From NCBI GenBank assembly GCA_017437925.1, contig JAFRWQ010000093.1, positions 1 through 17,532 of the forward strand: a stretch of 17,532 nucleotides of DNA. The letters run 5' to 3'. Shown here piece by piece: positions 6,101 to 14,045 of this stretch. The notes below the pieces were generated by a model. The model worked only from the letters and a program-made list of their open reading frames with translations. It was not told where the DNA came from and did not search any database. The first letter of the stretch is position 1. The number at the start of each line of letters is the position of its first letter. The DNA comes from Bacillota bacterium. GTDB taxonomy: Bacteria; Bacillota_A; Clostridia; Peptostreptococcales; Anaerovoracaceae. The position numbers and the translations under genes were made by a program.

Positions 6101-6988
6101 CTAAAGCTTCGCCTCGACGCTCTCGAGGAAGTCCTCGACTATGAGGTTATACAGGAGCGGGTACTCGCAGTGGCAGAGGTGGGTGCCGTGCTGAATGATC
6201 TCCCAGCGGCAGTCGGGGATGTTGTCGAAGAAGACCTTGTTCAGCAGCGGGGTGGATTCGTCGTCGTTGCCGTGTATGGCCAGCACCGGCACGTTCATGC
6301 GGTGCAGATCGGGGATGGAGGACCAGTCCTTAAGATTGCCGCTGATGTCGAACTCGCACTGTCCCTGCATCACGTTGTACACGTGGGACTCGTTTTCAAA
6401 GGAATCCAGCACGTCCTGGGGATAGGGGTCGAGGGAGCAGACGTGGCGCCTGTAGTACTCGGCCTCGGCGGCCTTGTACTCGGGAGAGCTGAAGTCGCCC
6501 GCTTCAAAGGCTTTGTTTATGGCTTCCTGCATCTCTTTGGGAAGGTAGGACCTGAGCCTTTCGCCCTCTTCGCCCCAAAGCCTCATGCTGGGAAGGGATG
6601 ATGAAAGGGTGACGCTCAGGACCCCTTCGGGAGCCCTGTGGTAAAGCATGTAGTGCTGGGCGAGCATGCCGCCGGCCGACTGGCCCAGAAGGTGGACCTT
6701 CTCAAGGCCCAGGGCCTCTCTCACCGCGTCCAGCTCGTCGCAGAAGAGATCCTCGCTCCACTGGCTGTCGTCGAGGTCGGCGGGAGACTTTCCACAGCCT
6801 ATCTGGTCGTAGAATATGACCGCCCTGCCGTTTTTGGCCACGTCCTTTATGGACAGCAGGTAGTTGTGCAGGGCCCCTGGGCCTCCGTGGAGGGTCAGCA
6901 GGGGGTATTTGCCCGGCTCGCACTCGCCGAATATCCTGTAGTATGTCTTAAAACCGTGAAAGGGTATAAAGCCTTCTTCGTATTTCAT
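6101..6988 (-). CDS. S33 alpha/beta hydrolase, proline iminopeptidase-like
   Basis: Probably a cytoplasmic aminopeptidase that releases N-terminal proline or another residue from short peptides. The 295-residue protein has the S33 oxyanion motif HGGPG (34-38), FYDQIGCGKS (59-68), the nucleophile elbow GQSAGG with S104 (GQSWGG in most proline iminopeptidases), an aspartate in GNDDEST (about D242) and a C-terminal histidine in HGTHLCHCE (H270 or H273). The cap lies at about 130-225. No signal peptide. AAGGAG lies 6 bases before the ATG. It is the last gene of the peptide operon, 28 bases after the M14 gene. The Trp to Ala change beside the nucleophile may broaden specificity, so a strict proline requirement should not be assumed. 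Confidence 0.88.
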   Translation of the reverse strand: MKYEEGFIPFHGFKTYYRIFGECEPGKYPLLTLHGGPGALHNYLLSIKDVAKNGRAVIFYDQIGCGKSPADLDDSQWSEDLFCDELDAVREALGLEKVHLLGQSAGGMLAQHYMLYHRAPEGVLSVTLSSSLPSMRLWGEEGERLRSYLPKEMQEAINKAFEAGDFSSPEYKAAEAEYYRRHVCSLDPYPQDVLDSFENESHVYNVMQGQCEFDISGNLKDWSSIPDLHRMNVPVLAIHGNDDESTPLLNKVFFDNIPDCRWEIIQHGTHLCHCEYPLLYNLIVEDFLESVEAKL

Positions 6989-7016
6989 TTTGTTCTCCTT
7001 GCCGCGAAACTTCGAC

Positions 7017-8405
7017 TTAATGCTCCTTCAGGTACTCCATGGTGAGGAAGCCGCTGGTCAGCTGTATGGTTATGAGCTTCTTGAGGGGTACGACTTCGTA
7101 ATTGATCTCCTTTTCCAGGGTCTCGGCCAGGTCGTAGAACATGGCCTTGGCGTTCTTTCTTCCCTCTTCGAGAGCCTTGAACTTTTCGGGATCGTCTTCG
7201 CCTTTGGCCTTCATATCAGCCAGGGTGGACTCGTGCATGCGCAGCAGCACTCCGAAGCTCAGCATCTTGTAGAACTTGTTGATGAGCAGGGCGGAGAACT
7301 CTTCGGCGACCGATGCCTTCCTGAGATACATAGGGTCGGTCTCGGCCTGCTTTTTCGCGGCCTCCCTGGAAGAATCGGAGCTGAACTCCTCTATCATGCG
7401 CAGGAAGAGGTTGGAGGGCGAGACATACTTTTTAACCGCGGCGACCGCCGAGAGTATGGACCCGTTGGACTCCTCCTCAAACTCCAGCCTCTCGAGGACG
7501 ACCTCCTTTAAGGTCTTTTCGCTCTCGCTCATGTCCTCGATGCGGGGGTCAAAGAAGTAGGGCATCTCGTTGAGTATGGTCTGGGTGCCGAAATTCTTGG
7601 CGCTGTAATCGCCGCTGCAGGTCCCGTAGATTATCCTCTCGCCTATGCGGTCGAGGCCGCTCTTCTCCATGTAGTCGTACTTGTCCTCGATGGTGGAGAG
7701 CCTGTAGACGGCGGGGGAGTAGAGCTCGCACCAGGGCATTTCGGGCTCGCCCATGTCCAAGGGCACCTGCTGCTTTTCGGCGGCGGCCCTGAGGTCGTCA
7801 GCGATCTCGGGCATATCGCGGCTGATGTACCAGTAGACCCCTCCGAAGCCGCTGTTGTGCAGGGTGTAGAGGAACTCGGGCTTTATCTCGTCCATGAGCT
7901 TCATGACGGCCGCGGTCTCGGGTATGGGCTTGTGGAAGTGAAGATCTTTGTAGTCTATGGGGAAGGTCCAGTCCACCTGCTCCAGGTGGGTGGGCCTGTA
8001 GAAGTTTCTGGCGTAGTTGGTGATGGTGAAGGGTCCCTTGAACCAGCCTTCGTTGAGGACCATGCCGTCCCTGTCCCAGGCTTTGACTATGTAGCAGGTG
8101 TAGTCCAGCTCGTCCTGAAGCTCCTTATCGCCCGCCAGCCTTCCGGCGAAATACTCAAGAAGCATGGAGCCTATGGGTTCATTGGGATGGGGAGCCCCGA
8201 GGAAAAGGGCGTTCCTCCTGCCGCGGCCTATCTTGAGGCAGTAGAGGGGCTTGCCTGCCCTGGTATCGCAGAGCTTTATGAGCTCGACGCATTCGGGATG
8301 CTCTTTGGCGAGCCTTTCGGAGCTCGCGTCCATCTCATCGTTGGCAAGTACGGTCTTGTAATCGGGGACCTGGTCCAGGACCCTCTGAAACACTTCCTTG
8401 AGCAT
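7017..8405 (-). CDS. M14-type metallocarboxypeptidase homologue, cytoplasmic
   Basis: Probably a zinc exopeptidase. Within 462 residues, GAPHPNEPIGS (70-80) carries the HxxE zinc pair (H73, E76), TLHNSGFGG (181-189) the third zinc histidine (H183), and an acidic residue near ILNEMPYF (E280) may be the catalytic glutamate. The preceding KAWDRDG and NYARNFYRP segments fit the substrate-binding region, where M14 enzymes usually have an arginine. The last 170 residues are helical and charged, with no assigned domain. There is no signal peptide or membrane segment, so it should act inside the cell, unlike secreted digestive M14 enzymes. AAGGAGG (8410-8416) precedes the ATG. It lies between OppF (35 bases away) and the S33 hydrolase (28 bases), which supports a role in breaking down imported peptides. 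A murein-peptide or gamma-glutamyl substrate is an alternative. Confidence 0.82.
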   Translation of the reverse strand: MLKEVFQRVLDQVPDYKTVLANDEMDASSERLAKEHPECVELIKLCDTRAGKPLYCLKIGRGRRNALFLGAPHPNEPIGSMLLEYFAGRLAGDKELQDELDYTCYIVKAWDRDGMVLNEGWFKGPFTITNYARNFYRPTHLEQVDWTFPIDYKDLHFHKPIPETAAVMKLMDEIKPEFLYTLHNSGFGGVYWYISRDMPEIADDLRAAAEKQQVPLDMGEPEMPWCELYSPAVYRLSTIEDKYDYMEKSGLDRIGERIIYGTCSGDYSAKNFGTQTILNEMPYFFDPRIEDMSESEKTLKEVVLERLEFEEESNGSILSAVAAVKKYVSPSNLFLRMIEEFSSDSSREAAKKQAETDPMYLRKASVAEEFSALLINKFYKMLSFGVLLRMHESTLADMKAKGEDDPEKFKALEEGRKNAKAMFYDLAETLEKEINYEVVPLKKLITIQLTSGFLTMEYLKEH

Positions 8406-8440
8406 GTTTCCTCCTTGTGATCACGATCTTGAGCGGCTGT

Positions 8441-9415
8441 TTACTGCACCAGGTGGCAGGCGGCGAAGTGACCGGGCGCACACTCTTTGAACTCGGGCTC
8501 CTCGGCGCTGCATCTCTCCGTCGCGTAGGGACATCTGGTGTGGAACCTGCAGCCCGGGGGGACGCTTCCCGCCGAGGGCACCTCGCCCACCAGCTCTATG
8601 AGCTCCCTCTCCTCTCTTCCCGAAAGCATGGGTATGGCGGAGAGCAGAGCCTTGGTGTAGGGGTGGGCGGGATGGTCGTAAAGCTCCGCGGTGTCCGCCA
8701 GTTCCACTATCTTTCCCAGATACATGACGGCGACCCTGTCGGATATGTGCTCTATGACGTTGAGAGCGTGGGAGATGAAGAGGTAGGTGACGTCGCCCAT
8801 CTCCTCCTTAAGGTCCATCAGCAGGTTGATGATCTGGGACTGTATCGAAACATCCAGGGCCGACACGGCCTCGTCGCAGACAAGGAATTCGGGCCTGGTC
8901 GCTATGGCCCTGGCGATGGCGACCCTCTGCCTCTGGCCGCCCGAGAACTCGTGGGGATACCTGGGCCCGTACTGGACCGAGAGCCCCACCTGCCTCAGCA
9001 GCTCGTTGGACTCCTCCAGGGCCTCCTTTTCAGACATGCCCATCTTGACCGTGAGCACCTCGGTCAGCATCCTCCTCACGGTCTGTCTCGGGTTGAGGGA
9101 CGAATAGGGGTCCTGGAATATGATCTGAAGCTTTTTGCTGGCTTCCTCGATCTTCGCCGGATCGCCTTTGATCAGGTCGGTGCCGTCGTATATGATCTCG
9201 CCGGCCGTAGGCCTGTTGAGCATCACTATGGCCCTGCCCAGGGTGGTCTTGCCGCAGCCCGACTCTCCCACAAGGCCCAGGGTCTCGCCCCTTCTTATGT
9301 CGAGGCTCACCCCGTCCACGGCCTTTATGTAGCCGGTGGTCTTCTGCAGCAGCCCCGACTTGATCGGGAAAAACACATCAAGGTCTTTGATGCTGCAAAT
9401 TATGTCATTCCGCAT
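8441..9415 (-). CDS. oppF: oligopeptide/dipeptide ABC transporter ATP-binding protein, OppF/DppF type
   Basis: One of the two ATPases powering peptide import. Of 324 residues, Walker A is GESGCGKTT (50-58), the Q-loop [11 protein letters not shown] (Q101), the signature FSGGQRQR (157-164), Walker B LVCDE (178-182) with D-loop SALD, and the switch histidine H216 in ISHALN. The usual Asp after that His is Ala, and Pro after the Walker B Glu is Ala; neither is known to abolish activity. The C-terminal extension has the cysteine pattern [14 protein letters not shown] typical of OppD/OppF proteins, where it may bind an iron-sulphur cluster. The start codon lies inside the end of oppD (11-base overlap), so translation is probably coupled. 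Peptides are inferred as substrate from family and flanking peptidases; nickel or other ligands are alternatives within the family. Confidence 0.93.
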   Translation of the reverse strand: MRNDIICSIKDLDVFFPIKSGLLQKTTGYIKAVDGVSLDIRRGETLGLVGESGCGKTTLGRAIVMLNRPTAGEIIYDGTDLIKGDPAKIEEASKKLQIIFQDPYSSLNPRQTVRRMLTEVLTVKMGMSEKEALEESNELLRQVGLSVQYGPRYPHEFSGGQRQRVAIARAIATRPEFLVCDEAVSALDVSIQSQIINLLMDLKEEMGDVTYLFISHALNVIEHISDRVAVMYLGKIVELADTAELYDHPAHPYTKALLSAIPMLSGREERELIELVGEVPSAGSVPPGCRFHTRCPYATERCSAEEPEFKECAPGHFAACHLVQ

Positions 9416-10391
9416 TTTGTCCCTCCCTTAAGAAGCATCTCACGTGCCTGTCTCCGATGACGACCTCGGGAGGCTCCTCCGTCCTGCACCTTTCCTGAGC
9501 GTAGGGGCAGCGGGGATGGAAGCGGCAGCCCTCGGGGAACTTGAGAGGATTGGGGACAGCCCCCTGTATGGCCTCGAGCCGCCCTCCCCTCTTGACCTTT
9601 ATGCCGGGTATGGAAAGGATCAGAAGCTCGGTGTAGGGGTGGAGCGGGTCCTTGAATATGTCGCTGACATTGCCCTCTTCGACGATCTTTCCGGCGTACA
9701 TGACCGCGACCCTGTGGGCCAGCTTGGACACCACGCCGAAATCGTGGGTGATGAGTATGATGGACATATTGTGCTGCTCCTGAAGCTTCTTCATGAGCTT
9801 GAGGATCTGGGCCTGGATGGTGACGTCCAGGGCCGTGGTGGGTTCGTCCGCTATGACGAGCTTAGCGTCGGCAGCGAGGGCGATCGCTATCATGACCCTC
9901 TGTCTTAAGCCTCCCGACAGCTGGTGAGGATAGACCTTGAGCCTTTCCTCGGGGCTGGGGACGCCCACCATCTTGAGCATCTCGACGGACTTGTCGTATA
10001 TCTCCTGCTTGCTCATCTCGGGGTGATGGCAGCGGTACACGTCGCCTATCTGCTTCTCGATCTTGTAGACGGGGTTCAGGGAGGTCATGGGCTCCTGGAA
10101 TATCATCGATATCCCGGCGCCCCTCAGCTGCCTTCTCTCGTCCTTCGACATGGAGAGAAGGTCTTTGCCGTCGAAGGTCAGTTCTTCTGCCCTGACCTGG
10201 GCGGTCTCGGCCAGAAGCCCTATGATCGAAAGGGACGTTACCGTCTTTCCGCAGCCCGATTCTCCCACTATGGCAAGAGTCTCGCCCTGCCTGACATTGA
10301 ATGAGACCCCGTCGACGGACCTGACTATGCCCTCGGGCGTAGTGAAACTGGTGTGAAGATCTTTTACGGTAAGCAGATTCTTTTCTTCCAT
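9405..10391 (-). CDS. oppD: oligopeptide/dipeptide ABC transporter ATP-binding protein, OppD/DppD type
   Basis: Partner ATPase of OppF. The 328-residue protein has Walker A GESGCGKT (43-50), Q-loop [10 protein letters not shown] (Q99), signature LSGGLRQR (158-165), Walker [13 protein letters not shown] (178-189), switch histidine H216 in ITHDFG, and a C-terminal [14 protein letters not shown] cysteine motif. The sequence QEPMTSLNP and the LSGG-L-RQR signature separate D-type from F-type subunits. The ATG lies four bases after the oppC stop, with AAGGAAG overlapping that stop codon; its 3' end overlaps oppF. It should sit on the inner face of the membrane with OppB and OppC. Confidence 0.94.
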   Translation of the reverse strand: MEEKNLLTVKDLHTSFTTPEGIVRSVDGVSFNVRQGETLAIVGESGCGKTVTSLSIIGLLAETAQVRAEELTFDGKDLLSMSKDERRQLRGAGISMIFQEPMTSLNPVYKIEKQIGDVYRCHHPEMSKQEIYDKSVEMLKMVGVPSPEERLKVYPHQLSGGLRQRVMIAIALAADAKLVIADEPTTALDVTIQAQILKLMKKLQEQHNMSIILITHDFGVVSKLAHRVAVMYAGKIVEEGNVSDIFKDPLHPYTELLILSIPGIKVKRGGRLEAIQGAVPNPLKFPEGCRFHPRCPYAQERCRTEEPPEVVIGDRHVRCFLREGQNAE

Positions 10392-10395
10392 GTTA

Positions 10396-11307
10396 TCACT
10401 TCCTTAAGCGGGGATCGAAGGCGTCGCGCAGTCCGTCTCCCACCCAGTTCATCGAAAGAACGGTGAGGGAGATGGCGATCCCGGGTATAGTCGTAAGATG
10501 GGGATAGAGCTGGATGAAGCTTCTTCCCTGGTTGAGCATGACGCCCCAGTCGGGCTGGGTGCTGTCGACGCCCATGCCCAGGAAGTTGAGGCTGGCGGCG
10601 GAGAGTATGGCGTTGCCTATTGACAGGGTCAGCTGGACTATGATGGGGCCTATGGCGTTGGGAAGGATGTGCACGAACATTATCCTCAGATCCTTATACC
10701 TGTTGACCCTGGCGGCCTCCACGAATTCCTTCTCCTTGAGGGAGAGGACCTGGCTGCGGGTAAGCCTGGCAAAGCCGGGCCAGCTGACTATGGCGAGGGC
10801 CAGTATGACGTTTTTCTGGCTGGCGCCCAGGGCCGCCATGATGGCTATCGCTATGATGAGGAAGGGGAATGACAGCATTATGTCGGTGAGCCTCATCAGT
10901 ATGGAGTCGGTGATCCCTCCGAAGAAGCCGCTGACACAGCCTATGACTACGCCTATCGCGGCTGAAAGCAGGGCTACCAGAACTCCGGTGAGCACCGAGG
11001 TCCTGCCTCCATAGAGCAGCCTTGACCATATGTCGCGGCCGTAGTCGTCAGTCCCCAGAAAGTGTCCTCCCTCGCCGGGGAGCAGGCACTTGTCCTTGGG
11101 ATCCATGTCCAGGACCGGATCGTAATTCGTAAACAGGGGGGCAGCGGCGCAAAGGAAGACTATCACGAAGAGCATGATGAGTCCCGCCACCGCGATCTTG
11201 TTCTTGCAGAATCCCCGAACTATATCTGCCCAATAGGAAGAAGATGATATGGCTTCCTCGCCTATGACGGCGGAAGGAGTATTGACCTGCTTGTCTTTAT
11301 CCATCAT
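10396..11307 (-). CDS. oppC: oligopeptide/dipeptide ABC transporter permease, OppC/DppC type
   Basis: Inner-membrane permease, second of the heterodimer. About 303 residues: a cytoplasmic N-terminal tail (to about 35), the OppC N-terminal helix (37-60), then FLGTDDYGRDIWSRLLYGGR, characteristic of this family, followed by five hydrophobic helices. The EAA loop that docks on the ATPases reads EAARVNRYKDLRIMFVHILP. The frame can be extended two codons to a GTG (11311-11313), but that GTG lies in the ribosome binding site itself (GGAGGTGA). I therefore use the ATG at 11305-11307; the adjacent ATG at 11302-11304 is equally possible. Eleven bases separate it from oppB. Confidence 0.92.
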   Translation of the reverse strand: MMDKDKQVNTPSAVIGEEAISSSSYWADIVRGFCKNKIAVAGLIMLFVIVFLCAAAPLFTNYDPVLDMDPKDKCLLPGEGGHFLGTDDYGRDIWSRLLYGGRTSVLTGVLVALLSAAIGVVIGCVSGFFGGITDSILMRLTDIMLSFPFLIIAIAIMAALGASQKNVILALAIVSWPGFARLTRSQVLSLKEKEFVEAARVNRYKDLRIMFVHILPNAIGPIIVQLTLSIGNAILSAASLNFLGMGVDSTQPDWGVMLNQGRSFIQLYPHLTTIPGIAISLTVLSMNWVGDGLRDAFDPRLRK

Positions 11308-11319
11308 ATTCACCTCCCC
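11308..11319 (-). promoter_or_regulatory. ribosome binding site that decides the oppC start
   Basis: GGGGAGGTGA on the - strand contains the in-frame GTG that a longer start would need. A start codon cannot occupy its own ribosome binding site, so one of the two following ATG codons is used. Confidence 0.7.
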
Positions 11320-12278
11320 TACTTCTTAAACCTGATCCTGGGATCAAGCCACGCGTAGCAGATATCGACCAGAAGATTGATTATGAGGAAGAGGGTGCAG
11401 AGCACCAGGGTCGCGCCCTGGATTACCGGATAATCTCTCTTTCCTATTGCGTTGACCACCAGACGGCCTACGCCGGGCCACGCGAAAATGGTCTCGGTCA
11501 CTACGGCGCCTCCGAGAAGGCCTCCGAATTCGGATCCGAGAACGGTTATGACGGGTATGAGAGCGTTTTTAAGAGCGTCTTTAAGCAATACCGCTCTTTC
11601 TTTGAGGCCCTTGCTTCTGGCGAAGCGGACGTAATCCTGCCCCAGAACATCCAGAAGGCTTGATCTGAGCATCCTCGTCTGAGTCGCCGCAAGGCCCAGG
11701 CCCAGGGAGCAGGCGGGAAGGAACAGGTGGGAGATCAAAGACCCGAACCCGTCCGAAAGATGGCCTATGCCCATGCTTGGGAACCACCTGAGCCTCAGCG
11801 AGAACACTATTATGAGAACCAGGGCGAACCAGAATTTCGGAAGCGATACCATTATGGTCGCCATGAACGTAGCCAGAGAGTCCCATACGCTGCCCCTTTT
11901 CACCGCCGCCAGTATGCCCAGCGGCAGAGAGACAAGCACGGCGATGAACATCGAAGCGAAGGTCAGCTGAAGGGTGGCCGGCATTCTCATCGATATCTCC
12001 TCAAACACGTCCGTCTTGCTGATGTACGACTTCCCCAGATCCCCGGTGCAGGCGCCCTTAAGGAACTTCAGGTACCTGACGAGGAAGGGCTGGTCAAGGC
12101 CCAGATCCTTCCTGACCATTTCATAGGTCTCCGGGCTCAGCTTCTGGGTCTCGCCGGCTCCCAGCATCAGGTAGACCGGATCGCCCGGAGTCAGATAGCA
12201 GAGGCTGAAGATCATGAAGGATATTATCACCAGCGTCGGGATCATCTGTATCAGTCGTCTTATGATATAGACCCGCAT
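11319..12278 (-). CDS. oppB: oligopeptide/dipeptide ABC transporter permease, OppB/DppB type
   Basis: Inner-membrane permease of the peptide importer. The 319 residues begin MRVYIIRRLIQMIPTLVIIS, the family-typical first helix, then PGDPVYLMLG (31-40), a periplasm-side or external loop rich in charged residues (45-75), GDLGKSY (79-85), and five further hydrophobic helices. The EAA-type loop is FARSKGLKERAVLLKDALKN followed by ALIPVITVLG, and the C-terminus has FAWPGVGRL and DPRIRFKK, both standard for OppB/DppB. AAGGAG lies 6 bases before the ATG. It follows the binding-protein gene after 96 bases that contain a GC-rich hairpin. Confidence 0.94.
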   Translation of the reverse strand: MRVYIIRRLIQMIPTLVIISFMIFSLCYLTPGDPVYLMLGAGETQKLSPETYEMVRKDLGLDQPFLVRYLKFLKGACTGDLGKSYISKTDVFEEISMRMPATLQLTFASMFIAVLVSLPLGILAAVKRGSVWDSLATFMATIMVSLPKFWFALVLIIVFSLRLRWFPSMGIGHLSDGFGSLISHLFLPACSLGLGLAATQTRMLRSSLLDVLGQDYVRFARSKGLKERAVLLKDALKNALIPVITVLGSEFGGLLGGAVVTETIFAWPGVGRLVVNAIGKRDYPVIQGATLVLCTLFLIINLLVDICYAWLDPRIRFKK

Positions 12279-12311
12279 AACAGTCTCCTTTATGCCGTTG
12301 AATGTAATGCT

Positions 12312-12341
12312 GCTGCGCCGGGGAAACGGCCCCGACGCAGC
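12312..12341 (-). promoter_or_regulatory. stem-loop between the binding-protein gene and oppB
   Basis: In the - strand transcript GCTGCGTCGGGG pairs with CCCCGGCGCAGC (12 pairs, one G-U) around a six-base loop. No U-run follows, so it is not a full intrinsic terminator. Such hairpins after binding-protein genes commonly protect the upstream mRNA segment or cause partial termination, giving more binding protein than permease. Confidence 0.6.
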
Positions 12342-12374
12342 ATTTGACAGATGTCAGTTAAACAGTTCTAAACT

Positions 12375-13994
12375 TTACTTGGAATCCTGAACGTCTACGT
12401 TGCGGTACTCGTTGCACATACCGTACCAGAGCGTCGGGCTCTTGTCGAAGTCGACGACTCTCTTGTTCATGCCGACCTGGATGTACTCAAAGTATCCGCC
12501 GGCGTGGACCTTGTTCTTCAGAGCCTTGAGGGAAGCCTCCTTAAGGGTGGCTATACGGGTGTCATCGTGAACGTCGGCATAGCCCTTGTCCAGAAGAGCA
12601 TCCAGATCCTTATCCACGTTGAAGTTGTTGTGGGCAGTGCCCTGCATGCCTTCGGAGTGGAAGAGCATGTTCATTCCGCCTATGACGGAACCGCCGCCCA
12701 TGCAGAACATCTCGGTGTTGCCGGCCTTGATGTCAGCGGTCATGGTCGCCCATTCGGTGGGCTGTGCAGTGGCGTCAACGCCTATGTTCTTCATGTAGGT
12801 GACGGCCATGTCGCCCATCTTCATACGGCTGTTGTCGTTGGCAGGAGTCTTGATGGCGAAGCTGAGAGTCTTTCCGCCCTTCTCATAGATGCCGGAACTG
12901 TTCTTCTTCCAGCCGGCTTCCTCGAGCAGGGACTGGGCCTTTTCGGGGCTGAACTCGTAATTGGCCTTCCAGGTCTCAATGTCGGAGCCCTCGAACTCGA
13001 GGGGCACGCCGCCGCCGTAGGAGCAGACGGCAAGGGTGGCGCCGTAGTCGTTTCCGAAGATGGAATCAACTATGGCTTCCCAATCCACGCAGATGGAGAG
13101 AGCGGTCCTGACCTTGACGTCCTGGAACATCTCGTTGCTGCAGTTGAATGCGATGTACCTGTACCAGCCTACGCTGTTGGGCAGCAGTACCAGGTTGTCC
13201 TTGGCGGCTACAGCCTGCATGTCGGTGGTCAGGATCTGGGGAACTATGTCGACCTCTCCGTTCTGAAGGGCGATGGCTGCGACCGACTTGTCGGGAACGA
13301 TCTTGAAGATCAGCTTGTCCAGGTTGGGCTTGACTCTGGCTTCCTTGTTGGGTACCAGGGTGACGCTCTCGTCTACCTTATAGTCTAACCATACGTACGC
13401 GCCGGTGCCTATGGGGTGCTTGGTGAGGTCGTATCCGTCCTTGACTGCCTTTACGGGGAAGATCAGAACATCTGAGAGCTCCTTGAGCAGCAGAGCGGTC
13501 GGAGTCTTGGTGACGAACTTGATGGTGAAGTCATCGACGACTTCCACGCTGTCAAGCAGTGACACCAGATCGCCGTAGTTGGTGGACGCGTTGGCTTCAT
13601 CCATGTCGAAGTCGAAGACGTCCTTTACGTCCTGGGCCTTGACCTGGGTCTTGGTCTTGAAGTAATCATTGTCCTGAGTCTGCCAGTAGGCATTCTGGCG
13701 CAGGTGCACGACGAGGGTCAGGTCGTCGGTGTACTCCCAGGATTCGGCGAGCACGGCGGCGTAATCCACGCCGTCCTTGGCGCCGGTATTGCTCTCCATG
13801 AGGGCTTCATAGATGTTGCTGAGCACGTAGCGGTCTCCGTCGGAATTGGAGATCCAGGGCTGCAGGGAGCCTATGCCGTAGGGAGAGGCCACGGTCAGGA
13901 CCTTCTCCTTCTTGGCAGCAGAGCCGCCGCAGGCTGTCAAAACGGCGCTTGCCAGGAGGCAGAGCACCAGCAGCAGCGCTAAACGTTTCTTCAT
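12375..13994 (-). CDS. peptide ABC transporter substrate-binding lipoprotein, family 5 (OppA/DppA-like)
   Basis: Captures substrate at the cell surface for the OppBCDF importer. The N-terminus MKKRLALLLVLCLLASAVL has a positive start and a hydrophobic core ending in the lipobox LTAC with C22 as lipid anchor. The rest is an SBP_bac_5 domain: FxxNIYEALMES-like segment near 60-70, LAESWEYTDD, FTIKFVTKTPTALLLKEL, PIGTGAYVWLDY (about 195), VRTALSICVDWEAIVDSIFG and SPEKAQSLLEEAGWKK, all family hallmarks. About 539 residues, normal for the family. The frame extends six codons upstream to a TTG, but AAGGAG (14003-14008) lies inside that extension and eight bases before this ATG. It is next to oppBCDF and cytoplasmic peptidases, so short peptides are the likely ligand; length preference cannot be read. 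Confidence 0.93.
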   Translation of the reverse strand: MKKRLALLLVLCLLASAVLTACGGSAAKKEKVLTVASPYGIGSLQPWISNSDGDRYVLSNIYEALMESNTGAKDGVDYAAVLAESWEYTDDLTLVVHLRQNAYWQTQDNDYFKTKTQVKAQDVKDVFDFDMDEANASTNYGDLVSLLDSVEVVDDFTIKFVTKTPTALLLKELSDVLIFPVKAVKDGYDLTKHPIGTGAYVWLDYKVDESVTLVPNKEARVKPNLDKLIFKIVPDKSVAAIALQNGEVDIVPQILTTDMQAVAAKDNLVLLPNSVGWYRYIAFNCSNEMFQDVKVRTALSICVDWEAIVDSIFGNDYGATLAVCSYGGGVPLEFEGSDIETWKANYEFSPEKAQSLLEEAGWKKNSSGIYEKGGKTLSFAIKTPANDNSRMKMGDMAVTYMKNIGVDATAQPTEWATMTADIKAGNTEMFCMGGGSVIGGMNMLFHSEGMQGTAHNNFNVDKDLDALLDKGYADVHDDTRIATLKEASLKALKNKVHAGGYFEYIQVGMNKRVVDFDKSPTLWYGMCNEYRNVDVQDSK

Positions 13995-14002
13995 TTTTCT
14001 TT

Positions 14003-14008
14003 CTCCTT
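14003..14008 (-). promoter_or_regulatory. ribosome binding site that decides the binding-protein start
   Basis: AAGGAG on the - strand is spaced 8 bases from the ATG at 13994 and falls inside the longer open frame that begins at a TTG (14012). The resulting N-terminus is a standard lipoprotein signal. Confidence 0.75.
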
Positions 14009-14045
14009 TCAAACTGTTGTTCTGCTTTTATATATAAACGGGGTA

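Noticed and set aside
6065..6109. Imperfect inverted repeat AAGCTTTTAG / CTAAAGCTT covering both convergent stop codons
   Set aside because: Short, AT-rich, with a bulge and a loop of about 26 bases; it is explained by two similar coding ends and is a poor terminator.
8417..8424. GTGATCAC palindrome between oppF and the M14 gene, resembling half of a Crp-type site
   Set aside because: Only eight bases, located between co-transcribed genes directly at the ribosome binding site.
12312..12341. Reading the stem-loop between the binding-protein gene and oppB as a terminator ending the operon
   Set aside because: The stem is not followed by a T-run in the direction of transcription, and oppBCDF has no other promoter in view.
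12345..12356. Inverted repeat TGACA-GA-TGTCA after the binding-protein gene
   Set aside because: Five-base arms in a downstream untranslated region with no promoter nearby; no support for an operator.
14027..14038. Palindrome TTTATATATAAA before the binding-protein gene as an internal promoter or operator
   Set aside because: A simple AT palindrome with no suitably spaced -35 box; too likely by chance in a short AT-rich gap.
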